DNA of 64,000 bases from positions 868,001-932,000 of the forward strand of contig OZ025823.1 in the NCBI GenBank assembly GCA_964019425.1, given 5' to 3'. Both the position numbers and the translations under genes were made by a program. This DNA comes from Flectonema sp. DT1601. Its lineage: Eukaryota; Euglenozoa; Diplonemea; Diplonemida; Diplonemidae. Within the stretch, counting starts at the first letter, position 1; the number at the start of each line of letters is the position of its first letter. The notes under the pieces are model-generated. The model saw only the letters and a list, made by a program, of their open reading frames with translations. It made no database searches and was not told where the DNA came from. This document shows, one piece after another, positions 1 to 9,829 of this stretch.

Positions 1-15
1 AAAAAACAAACAGAG

Positions 16-1188
16 ATGGCCACCAGAGTAGAAAAATTAATTGAAACCGTTCGCAGTATCGAATGCCGACTAACAAACTTTAACCAAAACTCAGTAAAAA
101 CAACAAACAAAAGACTATCAAAAGATGCTGTTGAAGGCAATCAAAACAAACCAACTCCATCAGTCAGAAATCTTCAACAAACAGTTGAAGAACAACAAGT
201 AGTCCTATCAAGAATAATGAGCGGATCTCTACTCGTAGTCGACGCATGTGGAACGGGTATCTTCTCTTCTATACCTCCAGCATTAGAAGTCGCTCGTCCT
301 GGAGACACAGTAATAGTCAGACCAGGTGAGTATAATGACCCGTTGATGCTTACTACTTCTGGGATTACAATTCAAGGGGTTGATAAGAGTTCTGTCATTA
401 TAAAACATTCACAAACAACATCACCAAGAGAATCACAAACAGGAAGTGCTATGATCAGTTTTCATAGTAATTGCTCTGTTAAAAACATTACAATTATCGC
501 AACTCAGCCTCAGTGTTGTGGAGTTCGTTTTGAAAAAGGAGAAGGGACGATATCTGATTGCGACATCAGCAGTCATAATTTATCATGTGTGGTGGTGTCA
601 TCTGGTGACTCCCCTCTTATATCTGGGTGTGAGATTCATCACAGTAAACAACACGGAATATCATGTAAAAGTGGTAGTAGTCCAGTAATCAAGAATAATA
701 ACATCCATTCAAACAAACAACCAAACATCGCTGTCGACAAGGAATCCGCTCCTCTCATTGAAGGGAATAAAATCCACAGCTCTGATCAGAATGGTGTCTG
801 GTTTAGAAACAGTGCAATGGGTAAGTTAATTGACAATGAAATATTCTCAAATGCCTACAGCAATGTTGACATTAACAGTGGTGGAGAACCACTTGTACAA
901 AAGAATCGAATCCACAGTTCGGAGAAATGTGGAATTTGCATCGCTGAAGGCGCTGGTGGTGACATTCAATTAAACGACATATTTGGGAATGCTTATTCAA
1001 ATATTGGGATCATGGCTCGTAGTTTCCCAACAGTTAAAAAGAATACTATTCACGCTAGTAAACAACACGGAATTTTAGTAAAATCTGGTGCTGGAGGGAC
1101 GGTTCTTGATAATGATCTCTACAACAATGCCCTAGCGAATATTAAACTCGAGCAGGGAGCTACTACTTCAGTCAGTAACTCTCGATAA
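16..1188 (+). CDS. Right-handed parallel beta-helix repeat protein (390 aa)
   Basis: Residues about 1-67 are polar and probably helical or coiled coil. From about residue 72 the protein becomes a run of imperfect repeats of roughly 22-23 residues with the recurring pattern 'N-x-I-H-S-S/N ... G-I/V', as in 'NNNIHSNKQPNIAV', 'GNKIHSSDQNGVWF' and 'KNTIHASKQHGILV'. The opening 'IPPALEVARPGDTVIVRPGEY' style segment followed by 'ITIQGV' is typical of the right-handed beta-helix (PbH1/NosD/FBXO11/SHCBP1-like) fold. No F-box, signal peptide or catalytic motif is seen, so an intracellular binding or scaffold role is likely but unproven. The ATG follows an A-rich leader with a CAG at 11-13; the window begins only 15 nt earlier, so an upstream exon cannot be excluded. 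Stop is TAA. Confidence 0.8.
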   Translation: MATRVEKLIETVRSIECRLTNFNQNSVKTTNKRLSKDAVEGNQNKPTPSVRNLQQTVEEQQVVLSRIMSGSLLVVDACGTGIFSSIPPALEVARPGDTVIVRPGEYNDPLMLTTSGITIQGVDKSSVIIKHSQTTSPRESQTGSAMISFHSNCSVKNITIIATQPQCCGVRFEKGEGTISDCDISSHNLSCVVVSSGDSPLISGCEIHHSKQHGISCKSGSSPVIKNNNIHSNKQPNIAVDKESAPLIEGNKIHSSDQNGVWFRNSAMGKLIDNEIFSNAYSNVDINSGGEPLVQKNRIHSSEKCGICIAEGAGGDIQLNDIFGNAYSNIGIMARSFPTVKKNTIHASKQHGILVKSGAGGTVLDNDLYNNALANIKLEQGATTSVSNSR

Positions 1189-1368
1189 CTTCCAACCAGT
1201 CAATTAACACTACACTACGCGTAAGCGTTATCGTTAATAGTTTCATTGTTTTGTCTCAGTTTTTTTTTTTTTTTTTTTAATTTTTTTTATTTATGATATA
1301 GAGATTCTATTTGTTGTTTGATGTATTTTTTATAAATATATTTCATACTGCAGCCATTCATAAATAAT

Positions 1369-2244
1369 ATGTCTGCTGAAGCGGAAAATCTGATGGGAGA
1401 CATTCTCGAACAGGAAGCAGATGATCCAAACTACGCTCTTCGATTGCAATTATTGGAATACAAAGAACTTGAGGATTCTCTTCCAAGTGATCTGAAGCCT
1501 GATGAGGATGATTTAGAAGCGAGACTTGCTCTTCTTCGTGACATAGCAGGACAACAGTATATGATGCAACAAGAAGAAGGAATTCAAGCGTTAATATCTG
1601 CTTCTGAAATACCACAAATGGAAGAACAAACAAACGATGATGATCAAGATGAGGATATCATGACTAGAGCAAGGTTTGTTGAACTACTAAGACAGGCTCA
1701 TGAAGCTGGGTTAGGCGTCGCATTTCTAAACGAACACTTCAACAGCGAACAAATAACACCAGAAGTAGACGTCGACACAATGAGCTACGAAGACTTACTT
1801 GAACTTGGAGATCGCATTGGAAAAGTAAACGTTGGTCTGACTCCAGAAAAGATTGAAGCTTTCACAACTCGCAAAACATGTCTAACAGACTCTGACGAGA
1901 CGTGTACTATTTGTTGTACTGAATTCGCTGCTGGAGACGTATTAAGAAAGTTAACCTGTCCACACGTATTCCATGCTGATTGTGTTGATCAGTGGTTAAG
2001 TGAATCAAAGAAATGCCCTCTTTGTAAAACAGAAGTTGTTGAAAAACAAATCTCAGAACAAATCATCACACCAGAACCGGAGCAAGACGAGCCCATGGAA
2101 GTAGTTTCTGAAGAACCGGCTGCTCTTGAGATGGGGTCACCAATTCGAACTCCACCTGCGAGAAAAATCCGAAAAATCCGAAAAAACAAATCCCGTCCAG
2201 CAACAGCAGCAGAAGTTCGCAACAATGCTTTACTTCTCAGGTAG
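1369..2244 (+). CDS. RING-H2 zinc finger protein, probable E3 ubiquitin ligase (291 aa)
   Basis: The RING-H2 finger lies at residues 179-219, with ligands C179, C182, C197, H199, H202, C205, C216 and C219 in C-x2-C-x14-C-x-H-x2-H-x2-C-x10-C-x2-C spacing. Just before it (about 139-166) is a 'SYEDLLELGDRIG' segment like the one preceding the RING in BIG BROTHER-type E3 ligases. The N-terminal 100 residues are acidic and helical; the C-terminal tail (about 257-291) is basic and may help nuclear localisation. RING-H2 proteins recruit an E2 enzyme and transfer ubiquitin to substrates; the substrate here is unknown. No transmembrane segment is seen. A T-rich tract and CAG at 1351-1353 precede the ATG by 15 nt. 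A long opposite-strand frame over the N-terminus is a shadow. Confidence 0.9.
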   Translation: MSAEAENLMGDILEQEADDPNYALRLQLLEYKELEDSLPSDLKPDEDDLEARLALLRDIAGQQYMMQQEEGIQALISASEIPQMEEQTNDDDQDEDIMTRARFVELLRQAHEAGLGVAFLNEHFNSEQITPEVDVDTMSYEDLLELGDRIGKVNVGLTPEKIEAFTTRKTCLTDSDETCTICCTEFAAGDVLRKLTCPHVFHADCVDQWLSESKKCPLCKTEVVEKQISEQIITPEPEQDEPMEVVSEEPAALEMGSPIRTPPARKIRKIRKNKSRPATAAEVRNNALLLR

Positions 2245-2632
2245 AAGAAACCTTTTTTTTCAAAAAAAAAAAAAATGAAACCGCTCGCAGCTTAATCGTA
2301 TACAACACAATAACTTTTTGATTTCTATTTAATATTTTCTGGCGCTTGCGGACGATGCTGCAACGCAACCAACCTGTTCTATTCCTTTGTTTACTTTTTT
2401 ATTATTTAAATTTTAAATGTTTTGTGTATTTTATAAAACAAGAATAATACTATGTTGTACCTCACACGTCTTATCTATCTGTGTTTGTAAGGGTACACGT
2501 AATCTTTTTTTTTTATTGTTTTCTGTTAACTCTTCCCTGCTTGGTACTCTCTCCTCCCCTTAGAGATTTTGATGATGGTCGCAGTGTAAGCACTATTCAT
2601 CGTTCTGTTGGATTCCTTAAACGGGAACAGTT

Positions 2633-2663
<31 letters not shown>

Positions 2664-2849
2664 CCTTCCACTACCCTTAGAGTTTCCTTCCCCAGCTATT
2701 CTTTATCTGCTTTAAAAAAAATGTTGCTTCTTATTGTTATTCTTTACCTTAGCACTCAGTATAGATCCACAGAGCGAAAGTGATGTTGAAAGCAATCGAT
2801 TATTTCTTTTTTTTTTTTTTTTTTAATAATTATTTCTAAAACAGTAATT
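2245..2849. other. Intergenic, homopolymer-rich
   Basis: About 600 nt with no supported gene. It holds several A and T runs (for example 2641-2663 and about 2808-2824). The last part, a long T run followed by ACAG at 2841-2844, sits 5 nt before the next start codon and looks like a 3' splice acceptor. Confidence 0.6.
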
Positions 2850-4461
2850 ATGGCATCTCACAGATCGAAGTCTAGCCGATCAGCTAGCCCAGGAATGATG
2901 ATTTATCAGGTTTGTTATTTTGTGTATTGTTTTGATTTTCTTATAAAGAAACAACAACAAAAAAAAAAAAAACAACCCCTCAAAACCAGTCGCACATTCC
3001 AGCTGGTACACCTGTTCAAGTGTTCGACGAAAAGGAAAACCAGTGGTATGAGGGTGCGGTTGTTGTTGATTTTGACAGCGCAGTTTATTCTATATTATGG
3101 GTCAATGGCGAAACAACTGCAGCAGAACCACAATTTGTAAAAGCCGCTGCGAGGAAGAGAGTTGAATGGAAAAGAGTTCCACACGAGAAACCATTCTCCG
3201 TTTCATGTAAGAAAGCTGCCTACAGAGAATACTATTCAGGTGAGACTGATCCGACTGTAGATGTTCTGTGTGAACCTCCAGAGCCACCAATGGAGGATCA
3301 CATTATTGAAATCGCTGAACCAGAAGTAAGATGGGTAGCACCATCTCGTAAGAATTCAGAGATACCCGATATCGCTGTTGAACAACAGGAATTACCTACT
3401 GGAAAGAAGGTTCACGGATGGCAACGTCGCGTTGCTAAGTTCGAAGCCAAGCAAAAGAAAAAGAACTGCGAAAGACCATCATTCGACACCAGAAGTGGAA
3501 AGCAAAAGGGATGGTCATCATGGGAATCACAAATGCCACCACTCGCTGAAAAGGCGCAGAGAGACCCGTACGCAAGGTACGCTGGAAGATTCGCTCCAGA
3601 GGAAGAAGAAGCACCGCTGGAAATTTATGAACCAGCTCCTAAGATGGAAAAGAAGAAGCAACAGAAGAAAAAGAAGAAGGCATCCCCAATGAAGGAATCA
3701 GCCGTCGAGGAAGCCGTTGCGCCAACAATCCCAGCTGTGGTTCCAGAAGTGGAGACAGAAAATCAACCATCAGAGTCACCTGTTAGACTTGAGCAGAAGG
3801 AAGAAGTAGCTCAGGCTGCTCCTGCTGCTGCTGCTCCTGCTGCTGTAGAAGAGGATGCTGTGATGAGTGAAAAGGATGCGGCGTCAGAAGCTGAGGAAGA
3901 CTTAACAATCCCAACTGGTGACCACGAACAACATTTAGAAAGACGTACAAAACTCTTCTCTGATCTAGCCCCTGAGGAACAACTACCTCTTTCAGTTCTT
4001 AAGGCTGAGATCACAAAGTCACTCAGCATATCCGATGTTTACGATCAGGGAGTCTCTTCTGCTTACTCTGTCGCTAAGGATATCTCTCAAGAGAATGATA
4101 CTCCAGGGCTTACTCGTTTAGAATTCAGAGTCTTTTTAATTAGTTTCAGCAGATATATTTCTCTTTACGACTTGTTTGGGGAGTCTCTAAAGGGAGAGGA
4201 AGGAACTTTAAAAAAGATTGAACCTGAGGAGTTCGAAAAGGCGGTTCCACTTCTATCTCAGTGGGGTGCTGAGATGGCTGACATCGAAGAAGCTTTCACT
4301 TCTGATTCTTCAGACAGTCAGGTGTGTATTTTATATATTTCTTATTAACTGTTTGAGTTTGAAATTAATCAGGAATAAAACAATAACCACAGATCACTTT
4401 CGATGACTTCTTTGCCTGGGGTATTAAACAGGGAATCCAAAGCAGTCATCTTATTGAGTAA
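2850..4461 (+). CDS. Tudor/agenet-like plus EF-hand protein, three exons (about 486 aa)
   Basis: Proposed exons are 2850-2909, 2990-4321 and 4393-4461. Both introns (80 and 71 nt) are GT-AG and phase 0. Exon 2 opens with a small beta-rich segment (about residues 24-70, 'VFDEKENQWYEGAVVVDF') resembling a Tudor/agenet-type module. A long charged linker follows, with Lys-rich and Glu/Ala-rich stretches. The C-terminus (about 360-486) has the arrangement of flagellar calcium-binding-protein-like EF-hands: 'LTRLEFRVFLISF', 'LYDLFGE', 'EFEKAVPLLSQWG', then a loop ending 'ITFDDFFAWG' that is completed only after splicing exon 3. The loops lack some canonical Asp positions, so calcium binding may be weak. 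The sequence at the exon 3 end also contains a strong GTAAGT donor overlapping the stop, so an extra terminal exon near 5061 is possible. An ACAG precedes the ATG by 5 nt. Confidence 0.75.
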
Positions 4462-5795
4462 GTAATGTCAAAGTACTTCTTTGGGTTAATTCGGACGTCT
4501 TCTTGCTGTGTTGTTGTTGCGGGTTTTCCCTCTTTTTTATTTGTTTTTCCCCCCCCCCCCATTTCGGGTTTTAAGGTGCGAATAGCAACTGGTTGGTTTG
4601 AGTGACCTTGCAAGACGAAAGAAGTAAATGATTTTCGTGTCTTGCTGCTGCTCTTTACGGAACTTAGATACTAACTCACCATTTCAGTCGATTGTTATTT
4701 CAATTTACAACCTGTTTCCCAGTTCTCTTTTTTCTTAGTTAATATTCAGTAGTGTCGAATCATGGTGAAGTATGACTGCGTTATTATTTTTATTTTTATT
4801 TTATTTTATTTTTTTTTATTGTTGCACCTGAAAAAAAAAAAAGCACAAGTGCTTAGCACTCGATGAACAAAAAGATGTTTGTTGGCTTTCAGCTCACTTC
4901 ATACGCGGTGTCCACATAAATTTGTCTTTTGATTTGTTTATTTCTTCGAGAAACAAACAAATCACAAGTTGAGAGTTGTCAGAAGGAAAAGAAAACCAGA
5001 CCTCGTAAATATGTTTGGGTGAGCAGAATGTAACCTCGTCTTTTTTGAACTTTTTTGTAGCCTGAGGATTACCTCACTTGGGAGGTATTTGTAATGAAGT
5101 AGCAGTTCGTCACCATCCGTAGGCGTCATCTTCCGAGTCGCTGATTCTCGTGAAGAGTATGGAGATTTTTTTTTTTTTTTTCTTTATTTTTTTTTGAAAC
5201 GTGTTATTTCCCATCCCCTCTGTTCCTATCCTATGATAGGACGTAGTGTTCGTTTGTTCTTTTTAATTGCTTTTTGCGAAAATTAAGAAAAGATGCCCCC
5301 GTTTTTTATTTTTATTTTATTTTTTTCCCCCTTTTTGTTCTCCCCCAACACACCTTTTGGATTCAGATACAACGTTTGCGAGTGAAACCCAGTCGCGCAG
5401 AGGGAACAAAAAAAAAAGAAATCAAAAAAAAAAAAAAAAAAAAGAACTGAAGGATTGTCTTAAGCAACTTGTATTTTTTTTTGTTGTTTTCTGCTTGCTG
5501 CTGGTTCCCCCTTGTCAGTTTTTTTTTTTTTTTTGATTTCATCTCCTGCCTCCTTCCCAACGAGTACTGCTTGTCTCTCACCTGCTTCGGACGTTTCAAT
5601 GACCTTGTCCATACAAACAGGGGTTACGTTATTTTATTCCAGTGATTTAATGAAAAACATGATCTGAAGGGTGGGAACCTTTAATCTGAATTATCAAAAA
5701 AAAAAAAAAACTTAAGTGAAGTCCCAATAATATTTAACAACCTCATATTCTAGCTGGGACGGAAAAACAAATAGAATAAAAAAAAAACACACAAA
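4462..5795. other. Intergenic, with a possible extra terminal exon near 5061
   Basis: About 1.3 kb of low-complexity DNA: a C12 run at 4549-4560 and many A and T runs at about 4775-4842, 5166-5200 and 5410-5535. Open frames here are homopolymer artefacts. A T-rich tract and GTAG at 5057-5060 is followed by a short frame ending in a stop. If exon 3 of the preceding gene used the GTAAGT at its end, this piece could add about 11 residues; the intron would then be about 600 nt, far longer than the others. A TAG at 5751-5753 after a pyrimidine tract may be the acceptor for the next gene. Confidence 0.45.
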
Positions 5796-6731
5796 ATGGC
5801 GAAGAGACGTGAAACTAAGAAAGACAAAGGTTCTGAGATCCGAAAAAACCTTTGGAGGAAAGCTCTTGACGCAGGATGTGTGCAGTGGGTGAGAAGAATG
5901 ATTACTGAAATTACTCAGGATTGGAAACTGTTTTTAAAGTGTTTGTCGGTATATATTTTTCTCACATGTACGCAATTTCTAAGTTATGATCCCCAGACAG
6001 ATGACTTACAGGCGGCGAAGATTGACGCAATGAACGACACCGAATTCAACTCAGCAATTCAAATTAGCGATTTCAAGCACCTGGAAATAAAATGTCGAGA
6101 TCCTTACAACCGACAATACTCTCGTTGGGAGATGAAAAGTTATTATACGGAAGTGATTGCTGGTTATGACTTTACTCAAACAATTCAGTTGGGATTTATA
6201 TTTTTAATTTTGTCGATTCCTTTGGAGAAATATGTTCTTAAAAATATTAAAAACAGATGGATTCGATATGTCCTAAATTCAATAATAATGCAAATATTTT
6301 TTATCACCTGCATGTTTGTTTATTACACACGAACATCATTCCCTACTATGAAACCTGGAAGTAGTTCCTATTTGGAGAATTTTGAAAACGTCGTTCGTAT
6401 TTTTCTTAGAGTCCATCCACGAAGTGATTGGGTAGTTCGACTGTCACATGCTATCGCGTATCCATTATATCTTTATCAGGTAACGAGACCGACTGTTTCA
6501 TCGATGTATTTCTATTTTATATTATACGTTACAATGTGGCCACTTCATCGTCTGGGTGATATAGGTCACATGTATTACAGTGATCCTCAAGTACAGTGCG
6601 TTCGTAATAACTACATATGGACTGATAGTATGAGTGATCCTTATTTTGAATCAATTAGGGTATTCATGGCTCCTTACATGAACTTATTTTGTCTTCCTGT
6701 TGATTGTAGAAATTTTGTTGGAAAGAAGTAA
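5796..6731 (+). CDS. Multi-pass membrane protein of unknown family (311 aa)
   Basis: I do not recognise the family. The N-terminus (1-25) is strongly basic with no signal peptide. Hydrophobic segments likely to span the membrane are at about 45-63, 130-148, 158-177 and 236-252, with weaker ones at 214-229 and 286-301. A soluble loop of about 65 residues lies between the first two. The ATG is preceded by an A-rich leader and a TAG acceptor-like site at 5751-5753. Its 3' third matters for the neighbouring array: nucleotides about 6411-6505 (residues about 206-237, including 'WVVRLSHA') have a decayed match in every spacer of the tyrosinase array, which suggests that the original tandem duplication reached into this gene. 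Confidence 0.75.
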   Translation: MAKRRETKKDKGSEIRKNLWRKALDAGCVQWVRRMITEITQDWKLFLKCLSVYIFLTCTQFLSYDPQTDDLQAAKIDAMNDTEFNSAIQISDFKHLEIKCRDPYNRQYSRWEMKSYYTEVIAGYDFTQTIQLGFIFLILSIPLEKYVLKNIKNRWIRYVLNSIIMQIFFITCMFVYYTRTSFPTMKPGSSSYLENFENVVRIFLRVHPRSDWVVRLSHAIAYPLYLYQVTRPTVSSMYFYFILYVTMWPLHRLGDIGHMYYSDPQVQCVRNNYIWTDSMSDPYFESIRVFMAPYMNLFCLPVDCRNFVGKK

Positions 6732-6980
6732 CCTAACTTATGTTTCTACACGAGTCTAACAGACTTACCACTGCAGTGTTTCTCATACTTTCCTCACTGA
6801 AGAGTAATGAGTACGGGGAATGTTTCGAAGAAGATTTTTTAACCACGGACCGCAACCAACAATTATTTGGCGCAGTAGTTTTTGTATCGTGTGTATACTC
6901 TTCTCTTCTCTTGAAGTAAATCTAATACTCCTTGCGCCCGTCAGTTTTATCAAAAAAAAAAAAAAAAAAAAAAAATAACA
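6732..6980 (+). promoter_or_regulatory. Upstream region of tyrosinase copy 1 (probable pre-array form)
   Basis: This 249-nt stretch joins the membrane-protein gene to the first tyrosinase. Only the part from about 6884 matches the spacers before copies 2-12 (pyrimidine-rich 'TACTCTTCTCTTCTC', then CAG at 6942-6944, then a run of 24 A and the ATG). The upstream part is unique and lacks the (GGGGA)n tract, so it probably shows the sequence as it was before the array formed. Any promoter or splice-acceptor element required by all copies should lie in the shared 6884-6980 portion. Confidence 0.55.
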
Positions 6981-9128
6981 ATGATGAAGACCGCTGCCCT
7001 GTTCGGGCTGGCCGCAGCAGCAGTGCTGCCGACTGCCGAAGGATTCGTGTTCCCAAGTAACTGCGATGCTGCTACCCGAGTAACTCAGACTGGTACTTCA
7101 GGTTCTGTTGATTTGACTAGCTACGGATCAAATGAGATCCGCTGCTGGCACATCGAGTGCGTTGGAGGAGTGGTTTCGATGACGTGGACTCGATTCAACA
7201 CCGAACTGAACTACGACTACGTTAGGATGGCGACGGTTGCGAACAACGGAGTCGGAGCGCAATTGTTCCGTTCTTCTGACCTGACCGTCCCTGTTACTCA
7301 CAGTGCCGCCGGAGGAGACGGTGCGTTCATCGAACTCGATTCCGATGGCAGCATTCAGGGAAATGGTTTCACTGCGTCGTGGACCTGCTCAGCATCATCA
7401 TCATTCGCGTTCCCATCGGCCTGCACTTCGACGGCGACGTACCAAGCGGACAGCATCGTAGACTACCCAGCCGGTTCCGGACGTTACTCAAACAATGAGA
7501 ACGCGTGTTTCTACTTCGAGTGTCCAGCAAAACGCGCGGTGCTTCAGTGGACTTCATTCAACACCGAGAGCGGATACGATTTCGTGAACGCGTTTCCGGT
7601 GAGCGGAGGTGTTGTCGGATCGACTGCGGTCCTTTCGCAACACTCTGGAACTAGTGCTCCAGCTGATACCATTGTTGAACAGGATGGTATTTTCTTGAGA
7701 CTTACTTCTGACGGCAGTGTCACCAGAGCTGGTTTTGTTCTCGACTGGACGTGCTCGGATTCCGCACCGCCAACTCCACCGACTCCACCAACTCCACCAA
7801 CACCACCGACTCCAACTCCATCGATCACCCCTTGCGAGACTCCCCGAGTGAGGCAGGCGTGGTCTCTTATGTCGTGTGTAGACAGGGACCTTTACATCAG
7901 CGCGGTGTCGACGTTCCACAGCACCCGCAAGGCTGACTTCGACCGAGTGGTCCGCATGCATCTTCAGGCTGGAGAATACGCTCACCAGACTAGTGCGTTC
8001 CTCGCATGGCACAGATACTACCTCCTTGGATGGGAGAACATGTTGAGATCTCTGGGAGGCGATTACAGATGCATCACCGTTCCGTACTGGGACTGGGACA
8101 GGGATGCCGGAAGCGAGTCGCAGAGCGTTGTGTTCTCGCCAACGACTTTCGGATCTCCGAACGGAAGGGACTCCAACGACTGCATGACTGAGGGAGTTGC
8201 CGCGTTCGATGGTGGAAACGGATGGCTTGATTCCCTGGACGGATGCCTTCGCAGAACGTTCGGATTCAGCTGGGGGTTCACTGGACAGGCTGCGATGGCT
8301 GCGATGATTGAGGACTTCCCAGACTTCGCGACCTTCAGACCGACGTTCGAGTCGGCGCCGCACGGAGCTCCGCACGTTGCGGTCGGAGGACAGATGTCGA
8401 CTTTCTACTCCCCGGAGGACCCTCTTTTCATGGTACACCACGCCAACGTAGACAGGCTGTACGCTCTGTGGCAGGACTACCACGGTTACGACACCGTGGC
8501 GAAGGCTGACCTGAACAGCAACCACTACGCGGTTGCTGGACGCACCACCAGCCAGGAACCGAGTTTGCAGTTGGACAGCGTGTTGCCAATGACCCACGAC
8601 GGAACGTCTACCATGCAGTGGTTTTCAAACCCTTGGACTATCAGAGACATGCACCACCCTGTCGGAATGCCGGGCAGCAATGGAGAGAATGACTTCAAGT
8701 ACGGAGACGACAACGTTGCCGGGATCCTCGGAAACCCACTTGTTGGTTCGTGGAGCTGGGCGACTCCTGTCAGCAACGCGCCGACTGTGAACTGCCCGAC
8801 TTCGACGACGAGAAAGGCTGAGCCGCAGGCTGCCAAGAAGAAGGAGAAGAAGGTTGCGAAGAAGTCAGCTGTTTCGAGGTCGGGAACTTCTGAGAGAGCG
8901 GGACGTTGCGCGTTCGCTGATCACATCCTCGCGGAGGTTTGTTTGTCGAAGCTCGCCGCTGAGCCTTCCATCAGCGATGTCGATCTATTGAACTACGTGG
9001 CAAGAATTGAATGTGACAAGACCGACAAGGCGGCCGTATCGCAGGAATGGATCGACCTCATGGGCATTCCAAAGGACAAGTTGAAGTTCACCAAGCCATG
9101 TTGGTACCTTGACCCTGCCCAGAAGTAA
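6981..9128 (+). CDS. Secreted CUB-CUB-tyrosinase, copy 1 (type I, 715 aa)
   Basis: Tyrosinases are type-3 dicopper enzymes that oxidise phenols and catechols to quinones. Order: signal peptide 1-21; CUB-like domain about 28-136; CUB-like domain about 148-258, each framed by Cys and ending 'W-T-C'; Pro-Thr linker about 262-280; tyrosinase core about 285-600; Lys-rich stretch about 611-629; small Cys-containing C-terminal region (C643, C654, C678, C707). CuA ligands are H327, H335 and H344 in 'AHQTSAFLAWHRYYL'; CuB ligands are H461 and H465 in 'HGAPH' and H486 or H487 in 'DPLFMVHHANVDRL'. No Cys sits two residues before H335, so the fungal/molluscan Cys-His thioether is absent. 'VPYWDWD' is also typical. 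The second Met of the ATG-ATG pair could serve as start. Sampled lines are about 53-68 % G+C, well above neighbouring genes. Type I: Ser42, Ala143. Confidence 0.95.
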   Translation: MMKTAALFGLAAAAVLPTAEGFVFPSNCDAATRVTQTGTSGSVDLTSYGSNEIRCWHIECVGGVVSMTWTRFNTELNYDYVRMATVANNGVGAQLFRSSDLTVPVTHSAAGGDGAFIELDSDGSIQGNGFTASWTCSASSSFAFPSACTSTATYQADSIVDYPAGSGRYSNNENACFYFECPAKRAVLQWTSFNTESGYDFVNAFPVSGGVVGSTAVLSQHSGTSAPADTIVEQDGIFLRLTSDGSVTRAGFVLDWTCSDSAPPTPPTPPTPPTPPTPTPSITPCETPRVRQAWSLMSCVDRDLYISAVSTFHSTRKADFDRVVRMHLQAGEYAHQTSAFLAWHRYYLLGWENMLRSLGGDYRCITVPYWDWDRDAGSESQSVVFSPTTFGSPNGRDSNDCMTEGVAAFDGGNGWLDSLDGCLRRTFGFSWGFTGQAAMAAMIEDFPDFATFRPTFESAPHGAPHVAVGGQMSTFYSPEDPLFMVHHANVDRLYALWQDYHGYDTVAKADLNSNHYAVAGRTTSQEPSLQLDSVLPMTHDGTSTMQWFSNPWTIRDMHHPVGMPGSNGENDFKYGDDNVAGILGNPLVGSWSWATPVSNAPTVNCPTSTTRKAEPQAAKKKEKKVAKKSAVSRSGTSERAGRCAFADHILAEVCLSKLAAEPSISDVDLLNYVARIECDKTDKAAVSQEWIDLMGIPKDKLKFTKPCWYLDPAQK

Positions 9129-9810
9129 GAAAATGCTTCTTTTTTTTAACTCTTTTTTTATAATCCGTCTCGTCAGTTTCTAAGTTGCTTTGATGCTGCT
9201 GTTATTGTTTGTTCGCTTGTTGAGCCGCAACCGCCGTTTACAGCTGTGGAGAGATGGATGGGACGATTTCACAACACGACATCCCCAGATATAGAATGAT
9301 TTCCAAGATTTTAGTAATTGTTTCATTGTCTGCCTGCTGTTGGTGTTTCATTTTTTGTTTTGTTTTTTTTTCCCCCATTATTTTTACAAGAAAAAAAAGG
9401 AAAAGGGGAGGGTCTCCGGGCCATGAAGAATAAGAAACTCTTTCCAACCGGAAGGTGTAGTCTGCTGCTTCTGGAACCAGGGAGATGCTCCTTGCCCACT
9501 TTTCTTTTTTTTTTTTAATTTATATTTCGTTCTTTATTTTGTTTCTTCCTAACCGACAAACGCATCATGAGCTCAAGACCTTTTTCCTGCAGAGTGCTGG
9601 TGATTCGCCGCACCATTCTTTTTGTAAGTCTCGTCTTGTTCATGTGTTCCCTCTCTTTTTATTCGACTGAAAAAAACAAGCTCCTCTCTCCCCGTACCCG
9701 AAACTGTCTTTCTTGGAGACGGTGTTTGGGATATGAGGAGGGAAGTTCGCTTTCCCCTGCCTTTCTTTTTTTTGATTTTGATTTTATGCAACACAAGACA
9801 CCAAGAAAAT

Positions 9811-9829
9811 GAAATGACTTCGTCATTTC
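9811..9829 (+). other. Conserved spacer hairpin (7-bp stem, 5-nt loop)
   Basis: GAAATGA and TCATTTC pair perfectly around a CTTCG loop. The same 19 nt occurs 683 nt after the stop codon of all twelve tyrosinase copies. A role in 3'-end formation or RNA stability is possible; conservation alone is uninformative because the whole spacer is conserved between copies. Confidence 0.5.

Noticed and set aside
5267-5536. 89-aa frame rich in Phe and Lys
   Set aside because: Made of T and A homopolymers; no coding character.
7554-8597. 347-aa open frame on the - strand inside each tyrosinase gene
   Set aside because: Shadow of GC-rich codon use; low-complexity Trp/Ser/Arg regions are the reverse of the Pro-Thr linker, and it repeats in all copies only because the gene does.
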